64,000 bases of DNA from Mercurialis annua (GCF_937616625.2 NC_065571.1:42190651-42254650); one strand, 5' to 3'. Counted from the stretch's first letter, positions 46,042 through 58,041 are shown. Notes: a model not told the origin generated them from the letters alone. Translations and numbers: made by a program.

Positions 46042-48242
46042 CTAGGCTAATGCTCGCGCGTTGCGCAAATGAGATTAAATAGTTTTATCATTTTTTAAAA
46101 ATTATTTTTTGAATTTAGAAATTTATATTACGAAAAGTATTTTTTTTCTTTGAATCTTATTTAAAATAATAGTTGGATTAGACAATTATATCTTATACTT
46201 TTAAAATAAATTATTAATGTAATATAATTAAATTGAATTTAAAATAACATAAAATGATTGGTTTTAAAAATGCTTTATGCTATTCAATTTATTAATATAA
46301 ATGAAATTTTATAAAAAAAATTGATAATTAGTGGGTGGGGGAGCGCTTATGGGAGGAATTGATCCCACGACCTAGCAGATTGTTTCCTAGCGCTTATACC
46401 GTTTGAGTTATAACTCATTGGTAATTTTATAATTTATTAAATTAAATTTATTGATTGATTATAGTATGAATCTTCATATTCAATAACTTCTAAATAAATA
46501 AATATATTGAAACTCTTTAAATTATAAAATTTAATTCATAATAAAATATATTAACTTATATTCCTCGAGTTATTCAATTCATTAAAATAAATATAATTTT
46601 TTAATGTAATAGTATATAACTAAATTTATTAATTGAATATAGTGTAGCTCTTTATATTCAATAATATATAAGTATATTTATTACTAAAACTCTGTAAAAA
46701 AATTAAGCATCGAACTTTTAACATTTTATGTGTTTTAAACTTTAATTAGTTTTATTTTAAATGTATTTTATTTCATATTTAATAAAAATGAATAATTTTT
46801 CAAAACTCTTTTAACCTTGCTTTTAGTTTAAACATTAATTAATTTAAATTTTAAATAAATTTGTTTCATATTAAATAAAATAAATAATATATCAAAACTC
46901 TTTAAATTTAATAATTCATAAATATCATAAAACTTGAATTAATGTTTAAAAGTTATAGAACTTGAATTATTTTTTTATATGTGCCACTTTTGTTCATTTT
47001 TTTAAATGTCTCAAGTTATAATGTAGTATGGTATTTTAATCAACATATCTAATAAAAATTATTATTATAATTCTAATTAAACTATAGCAACAAAATACAC
47101 AGTAGCAATCAGAAGAAATTAACCCCATTCAAATGTAATAGCTGGTCACTTTCTCGGGCACAACAAAGTGATTTATTTTAGTGGGAGCGATGGAGAATTT
47201 GAAAACTATTGGTTTGGTTAAAGCTGAAATATATACCCGCACATGGCTTGATATTTAAGAGACAAATCAATGGTTGAGAGAATGGTGATTAAGAAGTTAC
47301 AATCAAAAGGACTTGAAGGATTTTGGAAATAAAAGATGTGCAAATGAGGGAGTGTAACGGTAATTTTTTTTTTAGAGTAATTAATTAAAGGCTAATCCTC
47401 TTAAACCCCCACCTTTGAGTCCTAATATTTACAGTCTGACGTTATAAAATTATTAATTTTATCTAAATTATGATTTTTTAGTTTCAATTGCATTTTTAAA
47501 TATCAAAATAATCACTTTTCACTTTACGTTATAAAATTACTAATTTTATCTAAATTATAATCTTTTAGTCTAAATCACCTCGTTCTGAAATAATAATTTA
47601 AATAATTTAAAAAAGTTTAAAAAGTTTAAATACTTTTTTTAAACATAAAATTAATTTTTATTTTATTTTATAATTGATATAATTGAAACTCGTTCGTCTT
47701 TCTCGTGATGAACACGACATGGGTTCGTCTCGAGGAAGACAAACATGTTTTAGTTATTTTAATTTTTTCTGAAACAAATATTTTTTATTTTAGAAAAATA
47801 TTTTAAAAAAATTATTTAATGATATATTTAACTGAATTATATTTAGTAAATAATTATTATTAACATTTTAAAATTTTAAGAGAGATGGTTTTTTTTGTTT
47901 TAATTATAATATTGAAGACTATTTAGAATATTTGTTAAAATTTGAAGTATTGAAAAAATGTCAATTTCATGCTTGAAGGTGTAATTGATACTAAAAGGTG
48001 TGGATTTTAATGTTTGAGATTGCAATTGAAACCAAACGGTCATAATTTGGATAAAATTGCTGATTTTGTAATGTCATGGTGTAAATTGAATTGGGAATAA
48101 AAGGTGGAAGGTGTTTTTTTTTAAATTAACCTTAATTAAATTGGAGTTAAATTAATATGAGTCATGGAAAAACCAAATGAGACCACTTGGCTCAATGGGG
48201 TTAAAAGTTATTTTGAAGCTTAGTTTTATAGTATAGTATAGA
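46042..48242 (-). mobile_element. Non-autonomous Helitron at the right edge of the compound insertion
   Basis: 2,201 bp. On the minus strand it starts TCTATACTATACTATAAAAC (48242) and ends TTGCGCAACGCGCGAGCATT...CTAG (46045-46042). It is flanked by A and T. No protein-coding frame. Its 5' terminus is the right boundary of the 39.5-kb block. It carries a SINE at 46315-46422. Confidence 0.75.
46315..46422 (-). mobile_element. tRNA-derived SINE
   Basis: On the minus strand there is an A-box-like TAACTCAAACGG and a B-box-like GGGATCAATTCC about 40 bp later, ending in an oligo-T/A-type tail. AATTTTATAA flanks it on both sides (46305-46314, 46423-46432), a 10-bp target duplication as expected for LINE-driven insertion. 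Confidence 0.65.
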
Positions 48243-48251
48243 TTACTTATT

Positions 48252-48711
48252 GAATAAAGGATCAACGCGACCCTCAAACTGTATCTCGGGATGAAATAAG
48301 TCCATTTTAACTTGGTGAAATTATCCTCTATAACTCATTTTTTGAAACTTTTGCAAAAATACTCTTTTTACCTCTAATCTACCAATGAGTTACCAATAAT
48401 CTACTAGTAAACTACCAAATAGACGTATTTTTGCAAAATTTCAAAAAAAAAAAGGTATTTGTGAAAAAAACCCCTTTAACTTGCTGGGTCAATTACCAAA
48501 TACTTGTATTTTCAGGGTCAAATAAGTCACTCTAGTCAATTAAGCTTTTAAATTTATATTTTAAGATCAAATAAGTCCACATTTGAGATGTGCAATTTTG
48601 GAATTACTTTACCAAAATTAAGAAAATTTTAATTCTAATTGACCTAAACAGTTAAAATAGACTTATTTTACTCCGAAACACGAGTTTGAGGCCCATGTTG
48701 ACTCTTGATTC
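48252..48711. mobile_element. Mutator-like MITE at the right Helitron junction
   Basis: 460 bp with terminal inverted repeats of about 60 bp (left GAATAAAGGATCAACGCGAC; right in reverse complement GAATCAAGAGTCAACATGGG). TTACTTATT (48243-48251) and TTATTTATT (48713-48721) form a 9-bp duplication with one change, typical of Mutator-like elements. Removing it restores the ribokinase flank. Confidence 0.75.
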
Positions 48712-48721
48712 ATTATTTATT

Positions 48722-48860
48722 TGCTTATTTTAGTGTCATTTTTAGTTTTGATCTAATTCGTGATGAGAAATTGTTTTAATATTAATAGAATTTTCAAAAA
48801 AAAAAATTATCAAATTTATGCTAGCACCATTAAGATTTTATGTCTGCTTATATGCAAGAC
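48722..48860 (+). other. 3' flank of ribokinase, right half
   Basis: Aligns with 2291-2405 downstream of the first ribokinase copy (TTTGCTTATT, AGTTTTGAT and ATCAAATTTATGCTA are shared). It is therefore the continuation of 8373-8693. Confidence 0.75.
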
Positions 48861-49861
48861 TCTTGGTAGGAGCATGTTCTGGGTAGATATTTAGAAAGGG
48901 GGTGAATGTCCGGTAGTAGAGAAAGGGTTATAGTCCTTGCTAAGGTTTTTTGACACGGGATCACCCAGTCTGGATTCTACATACTAACTGAAAATATTAT
49001 ATCAGTAAAGATTCTTCTCACATAGCCGCACTTACGCTTATTCCAACAACAAATTCATTGGTCATTAGATATGTGCTAATAGAAAAGAAGAAAGTCCAAA
49101 AGTCATCTGGTACGATTTAATCATCATGAGCTACCTCACTAAGAAAGTATAGGTTGGCTTCTAGTTTCATATCAATCGGCATCCTGCTCTCAAGGGAGTG
49201 AAGTCCTAGGTATAACCGATTGCGATTTAATTACAAGACAAATGGAACGACCTCAAAATGAGGCACCATACAATGGAATAAGCATAGCCGAATCAAGTAT
49301 ACCAACCGAGCATAAATAAAGAAGTCCAAGGAAACAATCCCTGCCGAACAAACAAGTCTTCCGGACATACTCGGATAAACGAACATTGCTTGACAAAACA
49401 AACCCATCAAAGACATACTCGGACAAGCCGAGCAAACTAATAGTTTTCACCTACAACCCGCTGAAGGACAAGCTCGGTCTACCGAGCAGGACATTCCCTG
49501 ATTACAAGGAGACAAACTGATAGATAGTACACTGATAAACACCTGCAACCTCTGCACAGACAAAGAGAAAAAACTTGTTATTGTCGGGAATACAAGAACA
49601 TATCACTATCAAAACATAAAGAGTTAAGGGATAGTATAAAAGGCTTATGAAAAGTAGGTGAAAAGGTTAATACTCTTTTCTTTCAAATTATTATACTCAC
49701 TTTCACCTCTCATTTCTTTCTCTCACTCAAATAGTAACTAAATTAACCGTCGAAGAGATTTTCCAGAATCACCTTCTGGCATCCTTTTAACGGTTGTGTT
49801 GTGGATTTCAAATACTCCTTGAAGACATATCATATTCAAGACTGTCCACGTGATTCCCAAG
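48861..49861 (+). mobile_element. LTR-like retrotransposon fragment, left half
   Basis: Contains a TATA-like AGTATAAAAGG (49634) followed by C/T-rich sequence, a CCGTCGAAGAGATTTTCCAG motif (49748) seen in plant LTR ends, and inverted GCTCGG/CCGAGC pairs (49425-49490). CCAAG at 49857-49861 is the target site of the next element; the sequence continues at 60041. Small minus-strand frames (49231-49450) have no recognisable product. Confidence 0.5.
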
Positions 49862-50742
49862 TGTAATAACCCGAAAATTTAAGGAATAAAATATAGCCAC
49901 GTGTCTAATATTTTATTAGACGGGAGTAGGTAAATTAAATTTAAAGATAAATTTAATTTACAAGTGTCCCTAAATTTTTAATATGGCTATAGGATTGCAA
50001 ATTTAAATTTTTAGAATTTAAATTTGATTAGTTATATAGTTAACGGAGAGAATATGGATTTATGAATTGGGTGCAGAATAATTCATAAGTCCCCAGCGAA
50101 TATGTTTGGTGCTAATATTCGCGAAATATTTTAAAAAGGTTATCGTGAAAATTTGATAAAATTTGGAAGTAGAAATTTTATCAAGCGCAGTCAATGCGGG
50201 CTTAATAAATCAAAAATGATTTATTAAGAATAAAATATAAGTCGGATGGGAATAAAAATTATATTTTTATTCTTGTTATATTTTATTAGATTTTTGGTAA
50301 AATTTTCACGAAATTTGAAAGTCGTTTCCGTTTGAGCTATGGACGACTAATTAGGAAGCTAGTACTAAAATGGACATTTAAACATTTAGTATAAATTTGA
50401 TTCAAATGAATCAAATGAGGCACAGCACCTCATTTCTTTTCCTTTTCAAAAGGAAAAAGAGCTTTTGCTCTCTGAAACGAAACCGAAGCTAGGGTTTCGC
50501 GCCGTCGATCCGTTTCTCGATTCTAACTCAATTTCTTCAACGATTACTCAAGTAATCGAGGTATTATATCCGTATTAAACGTTTATTTCGATTTATTTCG
50601 AATATAAACTCGTTTATAAACAGTTACCGTATCGAATTATCATTTTAAACGTCCGAATTGATTTTGAATTGTGTATACGTGATTTTGGATGTTATTTGGA
50701 CGTTTTAAGCAGGACGGGGGGTCCCGGAAATTCATTTCCGGG

Positions 50743-50952
50743 GTTGTGCGGGCGCGCAACCCGCTGTGCGCGAGCACAGCGAGCTGTGCGACCGCACAGC
50801 ACGGTGTGCGGACGCACACCATGCTGTGCGGGCGCACAGCAATGAAATGTTGTGCGACCGCACAGCCAAGCTGTGCGACCGCACAGCTTGTACTGTGCGA
50901 CCGCACAGCTTGTACTGTGCGACCGCACAGTACTGCTGTGCGGGCGCACAGC
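50743..50952. repeat. Array of ten 18-bp palindromes (5' LTR)
   Basis: Units such as GCTGTGCGACCGCACAGC, GGTGTGCGGACGCACACC, GTTGTGCGGGCGCGCAAC and ACTGTGCGACCGCACAGT. Second-position pairs vary (C with G, G with C, T with A) while pairing is kept. The array is GC-rich in an AT-rich element and produces long accidental open frames on both strands. Confidence 0.9.
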
Positions 50953-51163
50953 AACCCCGACGGGTTGTCGGGGTTCGTTTTGTTCGGGCTTTTCGGAGGA
51001 CTTTCCGGGGGCGATTCCGACGTGCTTTCGCCTAATAACCCGAGGTGTTTTCCAACCGAACCTAAAACATTTTTAATAAATGTTTTTAAATCAAAATTAG
51101 ATATTTTAAAATGATAACTTGTGATAGAAGAAAGTGAAAAGGTTTTATATACTAAACCTAAAG

Positions 51164-51430
51164 ACTTTTAAAAGGAGATTTTAAAAGTAAAGTTAAACGT
51201 TTATAATGGACTTTAAAAGAGTTAAAGTCAACGTTTAAACGGTTTTAAAGATTTAGCAATCAGTTTTGCTAAATACTTAGTATATGACCGAGAATTGTTT
51301 TGACAATTAGGTCTATACTATAAATGGTTTTCTTTAGGTATTGTGATACCTAAAATAACTTCTAGAGAGAAGTTAGAACGTTTTCTCAAAACGAGAATTT
51401 ATAATATGGTTTTAAAAGAAAACAGACCAT
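51164..51430. repeat. Chain of hairpins with unrelated stems (5' LTR)
   Basis: In order: ACTTTTAAAA with TTTTAAAAGT; nested AAACGTT with AACGTTT and GACTTT with AAAGTC; TTTAGCAA with TTGCTAAA; GACC plus AATTGT with ACAATT plus GGTC; TTTAGGTAT with ATACCTAAA; TAACTTCT with AGAAGTTA; TTCTC with GAGAA; ATGGT with ACCAT. Loops are 4-20 bases. Most arms are perfect. Confidence 0.85.
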
Positions 51431-51716
51431 AAGTGCTACGTGTTTAAATAATTATATGTTTGACCTAGAACTGGGTTTAAGGACCTAGAAATTTTATAGG
51501 AAACATATATTGATGTATTTTATCCTGTTTGTTTTGTGTGTTTAGTCCGACCAGCTAGCGAGTAGTCTGACCACAACCACAGGATTAAGTTCCAGACTTA
51601 GCGGTGTTTGTGAGTTCATTTGTTTACTTTTGAATATTAGTATTCAATTGTTTTAAACTCCATAAATCGCACTAAGTATGAAACTTAGCCAAGGAAGATC
51701 CACTGAAACGAGCTAT

Positions 51717-51754
51717 CTATTGGGCAACAATAGGACTGTGTGATCACCGGTGTT
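51717..51754 (+). repeat. Shared LTR stem-loop module (5' LTR)
   Basis: CTATTGGGCAACAATAG, then ACTGTGTGATCACCGGTG. Confidence 0.75.
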
Positions 51755-52802
51755 AATGAACTAGATGAGAGGTAAATATTATAAGCATACATATTGAGAT
51801 TAGGTTTTAAGCCAGATGCTTATAAAGCGGCTTAAACCTAATGGGTAGTCCTGAGGTGGCAGTGATTTAAGTTCCGGCCCAGCAACCCTATACAGAGTCA
51901 AGATGGCTGTGATACATATGTATACAGCTCATCCTGTATTAAACAAGAGTTGTGCATATGCATTATATATATGATAGCATTATAACGTAACCAGGATTAG
52001 GGTTTCATTTGGATCGAGGACTGGTAATATTTTTATATACCGATATTCTGTTTATATGCGATTTTGGTATTTAACTGTAAACCTATCTACTCACTCAGAA
52101 ATATTTATATTTCTGACCCCGTTGTTGTTTATAATTTTTTAGGTACCTAGCTACCGGGTCTGGTCGAGCTTCCACCCTTTTCCATCAGGGAAGCTTATTC
52201 TGATGTTATGTAAATAACACTTTAAACTCTTAGATGCTGCAATAGTGTATATAGGTTTGATATGCCTGTAGCCACGTCATGGTTCCTTTGTCTAAATACT
52301 CTGATAGGAATCCTGACTTTGTCTAGCTCTAATAAGTGGCTACTTAATAGGCATATGGTGTTTTATGGTGTCCCCTACGGGTGAGCCAAGCTTCGTGTCT
52401 TTGGTCTGCAAAGACACTGTGTGTAGTTTTAGCTGGCCTTACGTTTGTGTGCCTGCTGTGCATGTTTTTAATATGTTTGATATAATGCTTTGAAAAGGAA
52501 AGTATTCGATAAATTTTATTAAACATATTGTTCGGGTGCGTGGTTTGAGACAGGGCTGCCTGCGAGGCAAGGCATGTGAGCTAAGTCCCTGTACCACCGC
52601 ACCAGTTTTCAGAAATGCGCGTGGGTCAGAATAACTAGGGTTATTCAACCAGCATTTCTGAAAACGCGATATCGCCTATATGAATATTTTCAAAAAATTT
52701 ATAGAGGTTTTAGGCTTGCTACGGGTTTCGGAACAACCATTCCCATTCCCTAGCGCCGGTCTCGGCTCGAGTTTCGAGGCGGAAATCGGGTCGTGACAAG
52801 TG

Positions 52803-52819
52803 TGGTATCAGAGCAATGT
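52803..52819 (+). other. Primer-binding site of the gag-only element
   Basis: TGGTATCAGAGCAATGT, four bases after the LTR end; complementary to initiator Met-tRNA. Same type as in the LARD. Confidence 0.9.
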
Positions 52820-53345
52820 TTTAGGACTTGAATGTCTGAAGTATTGTTGCTGATATATGTTAAGTAGAGGTACTAGAAGTCATAAGAATTCCTAGTGAAC
52901 TATTGCAGCAACATAGGATTCGAGTCATGTCTTGATCAGTTCTCAGTTATTGAATACATTCAGCTATAGATAGCAGCTATACAGGTGTGTAGTGTGTATT
53001 GATATTTTGATCAGGAACACATGAGTTGTTCTTGTGTTTGAGACACGTTACAACTAATGGAACATGTGAGATGTTCTTAAGTTGGAAACACGTTACAAAC
53101 ATGGAGCGGAATGGTCAGAACAGATGACCAGTATTTGAGGAGAATGGTTCTGTTTGAACAAAGGACAAAGCGAAGATTTCCTCTGAATTTTTGTTCGAGA
53201 AAATAGTTAGATTTTCTCTGAATTGTGTGTGATTGTTATATGTTTTGCTTATATAGGTTTAATAGTTGATACCTGTTATAAGAAAATGTGATTTTTCTAT
53301 AACTATTACATACGGTACTTATGCTGAAATTTCATGTGTTTCAGT

Positions 53346-54182
53346 ATGTCTGGGCCTAGTAGAGCTCATACGCATGTGGGGTCTGATCCACATAATGTAC
53401 CAGGTTTGCCTGTTATACCTGATACATCTGTTCCCATAGAGGCTGTTGACTCAACATCAGCATGTGACATGGACATATGGGAGGATGCTATTGGAGTAGA
53501 GGAATTAGAGAGAATGTTGAATGAAGACATAAACAGTACTGGAAATAGCCATAGCTCTGTGTCTGAATCGACTGCTACATCAGCTTATCTGGGATTTAAG
53601 GTAAAAGAGTTCTTAGCTGAGGTGGACCATCTAAGGAGGGTTCAACAGCAAATAAGACACTCGCCGAATCAGTCGTGGGAATACGTGAGCGAGTGGGAGG
53701 TGCAAGAGAACCAAAGTTTGGATAGGTTGAGGGATTATATGGATAAGTATACTAGGGAAGATCTGAATGTGGAAGCATATACTGTTGAGTTTATGCGTTT
53801 ATGTGAAGAAGTACCTGAGTTAGTTCGTGATGGTGAGGAAGTTGCGAGTAGGTACGTCAAAGGTTTAGGGCCTGAGTTCGAGGAACTCATGACAGTAAAG
53901 TCAGATTCTGTAGCATATCTGGCTGGACGTGCGAAGCAGATAGAGAGTAAGTTGAGGAGGAACGATATACCCCTCCAGCCGTACTATTACACCAAACCTG
54001 AAGAACCTACTGCTACATTTCCTAGGGTAGGAAACTCTGGACCCGCGAAGCACTACAACCCCTATTTTGTTCCGCGAGGGGGAAAGGATAAGGGAAAACT
54101 GAAATTCCGCGGAGGGCGAGGTAAAGGCCCGATGATTCGTGAGGCGTTTCCGTCTTCGCGATCATCGTCAGGTAATGTTTAG
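53346..54182 (+). CDS. Gag-like capsid protein of the retrotransposon
   Basis: An open frame runs from 53334 to the TAG at 54182. The ATG at 53346 (MSGPSR) is the likelier start; it directly follows TTTCAG, which could also be a splice acceptor. The product is 278 residues. The central part (about residues 100-205) has the gag pattern of Gypsy-type elements: W-rich helix, then AYTVEFMRLCEEVPELVRDG, then RYVKGLGPEFEELM. The tail is basic and Gly/Arg-rich (RGGKDKGKLKFRGGRGKG) and may bind RNA in place of a zinc knuckle, which is missing. The protein would form virus-like particles with enzymes supplied by a related autonomous element. The frame is intact, which suggests the protein is used. Confidence 0.8.
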   Translation: MSGPSRAHTHVGSDPHNVPGLPVIPDTSVPIEAVDSTSACDMDIWEDAIGVEELERMLNEDINSTGNSHSSVSESTATSAYLGFKVKEFLAEVDHLRRVQQQIRHSPNQSWEYVSEWEVQENQSLDRLRDYMDKYTREDLNVEAYTVEFMRLCEEVPELVRDGEEVASRYVKGLGPEFEELMTVKSDSVAYLAGRAKQIESKLRRNDIPLQPYYYTKPEEPTATFPRVGNSGPAKHYNPYFVPRGGKDKGKLKFRGGRGKGPMIREAFPSSRSSSGNV

Positions 54183-57140
54183 TTATGTGTTTAATGTTTA
54201 AGTTAGTATGTTTATGTGTTTTCAATATCACGTTAGAATTGGAAAACATAAACTACAGATATAAATCATATCCTTAAACAAAAAGAAATACACATATAAA
54301 TAAACATTAAAAGTAAATGATAAATGAGAATTGATAAGTTAAGGATGTTAGAAACGTGCATCCTTAAAATAGAAATCAATAATTATTGATAAACAACCAA
54401 ATGATATGAAGCAATAATAATCCTAAGGTGAGAATAAATTATTAGGATTAAGAAACTTGAAATGTTACGGAGAAGTAGTTTGAAAAAAGCTTACAAGTGA
54501 GTATTGCAGTTTTGTTTTAAAAGAATGTATTATTGTGCTCAGATGCATCATGAATACACATTGCAACAATCACTATAGAAAAAAAAAAAGAATACTTGAG
54601 TTCCATATACTTATACAAAAGGATTTTGTTAGGACATGCATCATGTATATTAGTATATCAAAGAGAAAGTGAATTGTATAGCAACTCTTTGGGGATGAGA
54701 GATGTCATCACCCTGAGCCACAATTGTACAAAAGTTTTAAAAATGTGAATTGTTAGATTCACAGTTTTGAAGAGATGAATTTAAAGAAAAATCCAGCTGG
54801 TACACACATATATACTTATATATGTGGGTGAATATGTGTATATGCACATATGTTTGAAACGATTGGTTTGAGAAACCATTTGTTTATAAAATAAAATTTT
54901 GTGAAAATAAATTGTTGAGAAACAATTTGTTTACAAAACAAACTGTATTTGTTTTAAAATGTAAGCATACTCAAACGAAAACTCTGTAATAATGTCAAGA
55001 TAGGATACAAGATAGCGAAAATAAGATGTTGTGATTTTTATTGTTCATAATAAACAATAAAGATCTGGATTCTAATGTTTCATTCCGAAACATCAGAAAT
55101 TACTAAGGATTGAGAAGAGTAGGAAGTGAGAATTTACATTCTTGCTTTGAGATAGACTAAGAGGTAAGTCTAGTGATGGACTTTTATGATAAATAAAAGT
55201 TCAAGAGTAGATAATAGAAGATAACTGCGATTAAGATAAGAGAGAGTAGGATATAATTAAACACAACTCGGTTAGTTTGACTTCAAGTAACTGTCGGTGA
55301 ACAAAGTCATACGCATGTGTTTAATTAAAATGGATCTGAGATTGGTCTTACAGACAGAGCAGATGTCAGTAATGGACGTATCTCTTAAATCCAAACGAGT
55401 GGTTAGATAAACCAAAACCCATAAGTCTGAGAGGAGTAAACCTCAGCACTTAACTAATAAATAATAACGAATAGTTAAAAGACAGATGATGAAAAGGAAA
55501 ATAATACTCAGAACCAAGTAGTTACACTACTAGTTCTGATCTGAATAAAGAGAGTCGTTGATTATGTTAACGACTGACAGACTTTGTGAAGTCGTGTCAA
55601 AGAAGGTATTCATTAATAAATGATTATTAATTATTTAATGAATAAACAATATACTTAAACAGTATAATAAACCTTGGATTATCATTAATGGAAATGTTAT
55701 CAAGGTGAGAAAGAGATAAAAATAGTGAACTGAAGGAGTAAGTTTCAGATGTTATCTGGAAACTAACAGAATATAGTAAAACCCCATTAACTAGTAATCG
55801 AACCGTTAGATCGGTTTGATTTTGGGATATGATAATCTCAGGACGGTTATCCAAGTTTTAACTGTTGCGATCGACGAACAGAGAGGAATATGATGTTTGA
55901 AGAGGAAGGTGATGCTGTGAAACTTGCGTGAATTTTGGCAGTGAGCCAAAAGTGCAAGTGATCACGATAGTAAGTATAAACTTTAGTTAGCTTGGAATTG
56001 TCAACATAAGCTCCATATATGTATACAAAATGAATTTGAAAACTGTGTTGAGACAGTAATTTCAGAAGATAAATTCCGAGAACCGGGCCATATGACTGTG
56101 AAGTCGAGGCTGACTGGTAACGGAATATACATGTAACGTACATGTATTTTGAATGTCGGGCCAGAAATGCATAATGCATGGCCGACTAAAAGTGGAAAAT
56201 ATTTAATGAACATTTTGTTTTAATGTAAAATGTTTTGAAAATGGAGCTATAGTTGATAGTCAGTTAATTAAACATGATAGTAACAGCTATAGCACAGTTA
56301 TGAAAACTGTTGTCTGTGAACAAGGAAGATATGTGTATGGAGAAGAAGTTAAGAAGTTTAATTAACATTGGATATCCCGAAAACTAGTAATGGAAATATA
56401 GTTTTGCGGTGATTGTAAAGAAAATTAGAAGGTGTTTCATAGTGAGGTAGTTAGATTATAACCACACCTACACCTACGTAACCACACTCTGGAAAGAGAG
56501 GAGATCAGTTACCCAATCTGTAACAGGAAGTTACTATAGATTGAGGAGTAAATAAAGGACATTCTATACAAGGTATAGAAATATAAGGAAACTAAAAGAT
56601 AAGTAGTTAGTTTGTGAACAGTAATCATAAAACATACTAAAAGTCATCTCAATAATAAGATGAGCCATAAACAAACAACTAAGATTGAAAAGAAAAGTTA
56701 AAGAAAGAAAAATAATAAAGTAAATAAATATGTATGACAAAGATGGTATACTAAAAGAGGAATTATCAGAAGCTAGCAAAGGTAACCTAGCTTTATGATA
56801 ACCCTGGAGTAAGTTAAATGGTATTAACTTATACCAACCTATTTGGATCGTTTAGCAAGAAAGAGACTAGAGATTAGTTCTTGGAATGCGTTGAAGGACG
56901 CTAAGCTAAGGAGTAAAAGATATTCCATACAAATAATAGGATCAAGATAAGTACAAAAGTGGATAATCTGTTGCAGAATGGAAGTTCAAACAGATGATAA
57001 GAACAATAACGAGGAATAGGGATATGATTGAGAACGCCAGACAAGATGGTGCTATGCTTTCCGAAGCATGAAGTGAGATTAAGTATAAGTGAAATTTGGA
57101 TTATAAGTGAAAAGTAAGTATATGTAAATTCGATGACGAA
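54183..57140 (+). other. Non-coding interior of the gag-only element
   Basis: About 3 kb of A-rich sequence on the plus strand without domains. It stands where protease-pol would be in an autonomous element. Minus-strand frames up to 110 codons here look accidental. Confidence 0.75.
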
Positions 57141-57160
57141 TTTATATAAGGGGGAGAGAA
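57141..57160 (+). other. Polypurine tract of the gag-only element
   Basis: AAGGGGGAGAGAA lies immediately before the 3' LTR. Confidence 0.85.
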
Positions 57161-58041
57161 TGTAATAACCCGAAAATTTAAGGAATAAAATATAGCCACG
57201 TGTCTAATATTTTATTAGACGGGAGTAGGTAAATTAAATTTAAAGATAAATTTAATTTACAAGTGTCCCTAAATTTTTAATATGGCTATAGGATTGCAAA
57301 TTTAAATTTTTAGAATTTAAATTTGATTAGTTATATAGTTAACGGAGAGAATATGGATTTATGAATTGGGTGCAGAATAATTCATAAGTCCCCAGCGAAT
57401 ATGTTTGGTGCTAATATTCGCGAAATATTTTAAAAAGGTTATCGTGAAAATTTGATAAAATTTGGAAGCAGAAATTTTATCAAGCTCAGTCAATGCGGGC
57501 TTAATAAATCAAAAATGATTTATTAAGAATAAAATATAAGTCGGATGGGAATAAAAATTATATTTTTATTCTTGTTATATTTTATTAGATTTTTGGTAAA
57601 ATTTTCACGAAATTCGGAAGTCGTTTCCGTTTAAGCTACGGACGACTAATTAGGAAGCTAGTACTAAAATGGACATTTAGCCATTTAGTATAAATTTGAT
57701 TCAAATGAATCAAATGAGGCACAGCACCTCATTTCTTTTCCTTTTCAAAAGGAAAAAGAGCTTTTGCTCTCTGAAACGAAACCGAAGCTAGGGTTTCGCG
57801 CTGTCGATCCGTTTCTCGATTCTAACTCAATTTCTTCAACGATTACTCAAGTAATCGAGGTATTATATCCGTATTAAACGTTTATTTCGATTTATTTCGA
57901 ATATAAACTCGTTTATAAACGGTTACCGTATCGAATTATTATTTTAAACGTCCGAATTGATTTTGAATTGTGTATACGTGATTTTGGATGTTATTTGGAC
58001 GTTTTAAGCAGGACGGGGGGTCCCGGAAATTCATTTCCAGG

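Larger units (their letters stand above)
8694..48242 (-). mobile_element. Helitron-bounded compound insertion, 39.5 kb, carrying the cell-wall gene array
   Basis: On the minus strand it starts with TCTATACTATACTATAAAAC (from 48242) and ends with a GC-rich stretch (CCGTGCAACGCAGGCATCGA) followed by CTAA at 8697-8694. This fits Helitron rules: TC start, CTRR end, insertion between A and T, no target duplication. The outer flanks GTAATAA (to 8693) and TTACTTATT (from 48243) join to exactly the uninterrupted sequence at about 2275-2290. Internal Helitron ends flank each gene: 3' ends at 33530, 38204, 45501 and 46042; 5' ends at 30123, 35503, 40179 and 48242. No helicase is seen, so it is non-autonomous. 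It either moved as one read-through unit or grew after a smaller Helitron landed. Later LTR insertions account for roughly 22 kb. Confidence 0.75.
49862..52798 (+). repeat. 5' LTR of the gag-only element
   Basis: Starts TGTAATAACCCG and ends GGGTCGTGACA. Contains ten palindromes (50743-50952), a chain of hairpins (51164-51430) and the shared module (51717-51754). Confidence 0.92.

Noticed and set aside
49231..49450. Two overlapping minus-strand frames of 61 and 65 codons
   Set aside because: They lie in an LTR-like fragment with inverted repeats and show no recognisable protein features.
50743..50952. CRISPR-like look (short palindromic repeats with spacers)
   Set aside because: Units are nearly contiguous, spacers are 0-10 bases and not unique, and the array lies in an LTR of a plant nuclear element.
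50640..51114. Overlapping open frames up to 141 codons on both strands, and their copies at 57968-58351
   Set aside because: They are created by the GC-rich palindrome array, which lacks stops on both strands; repetitive composition, no domain.
54022..56779. Several minus-strand frames of 70-110 codons in the gag-only element
   Set aside because: Antisense to the element, AT-rich composition, no conserved domain.
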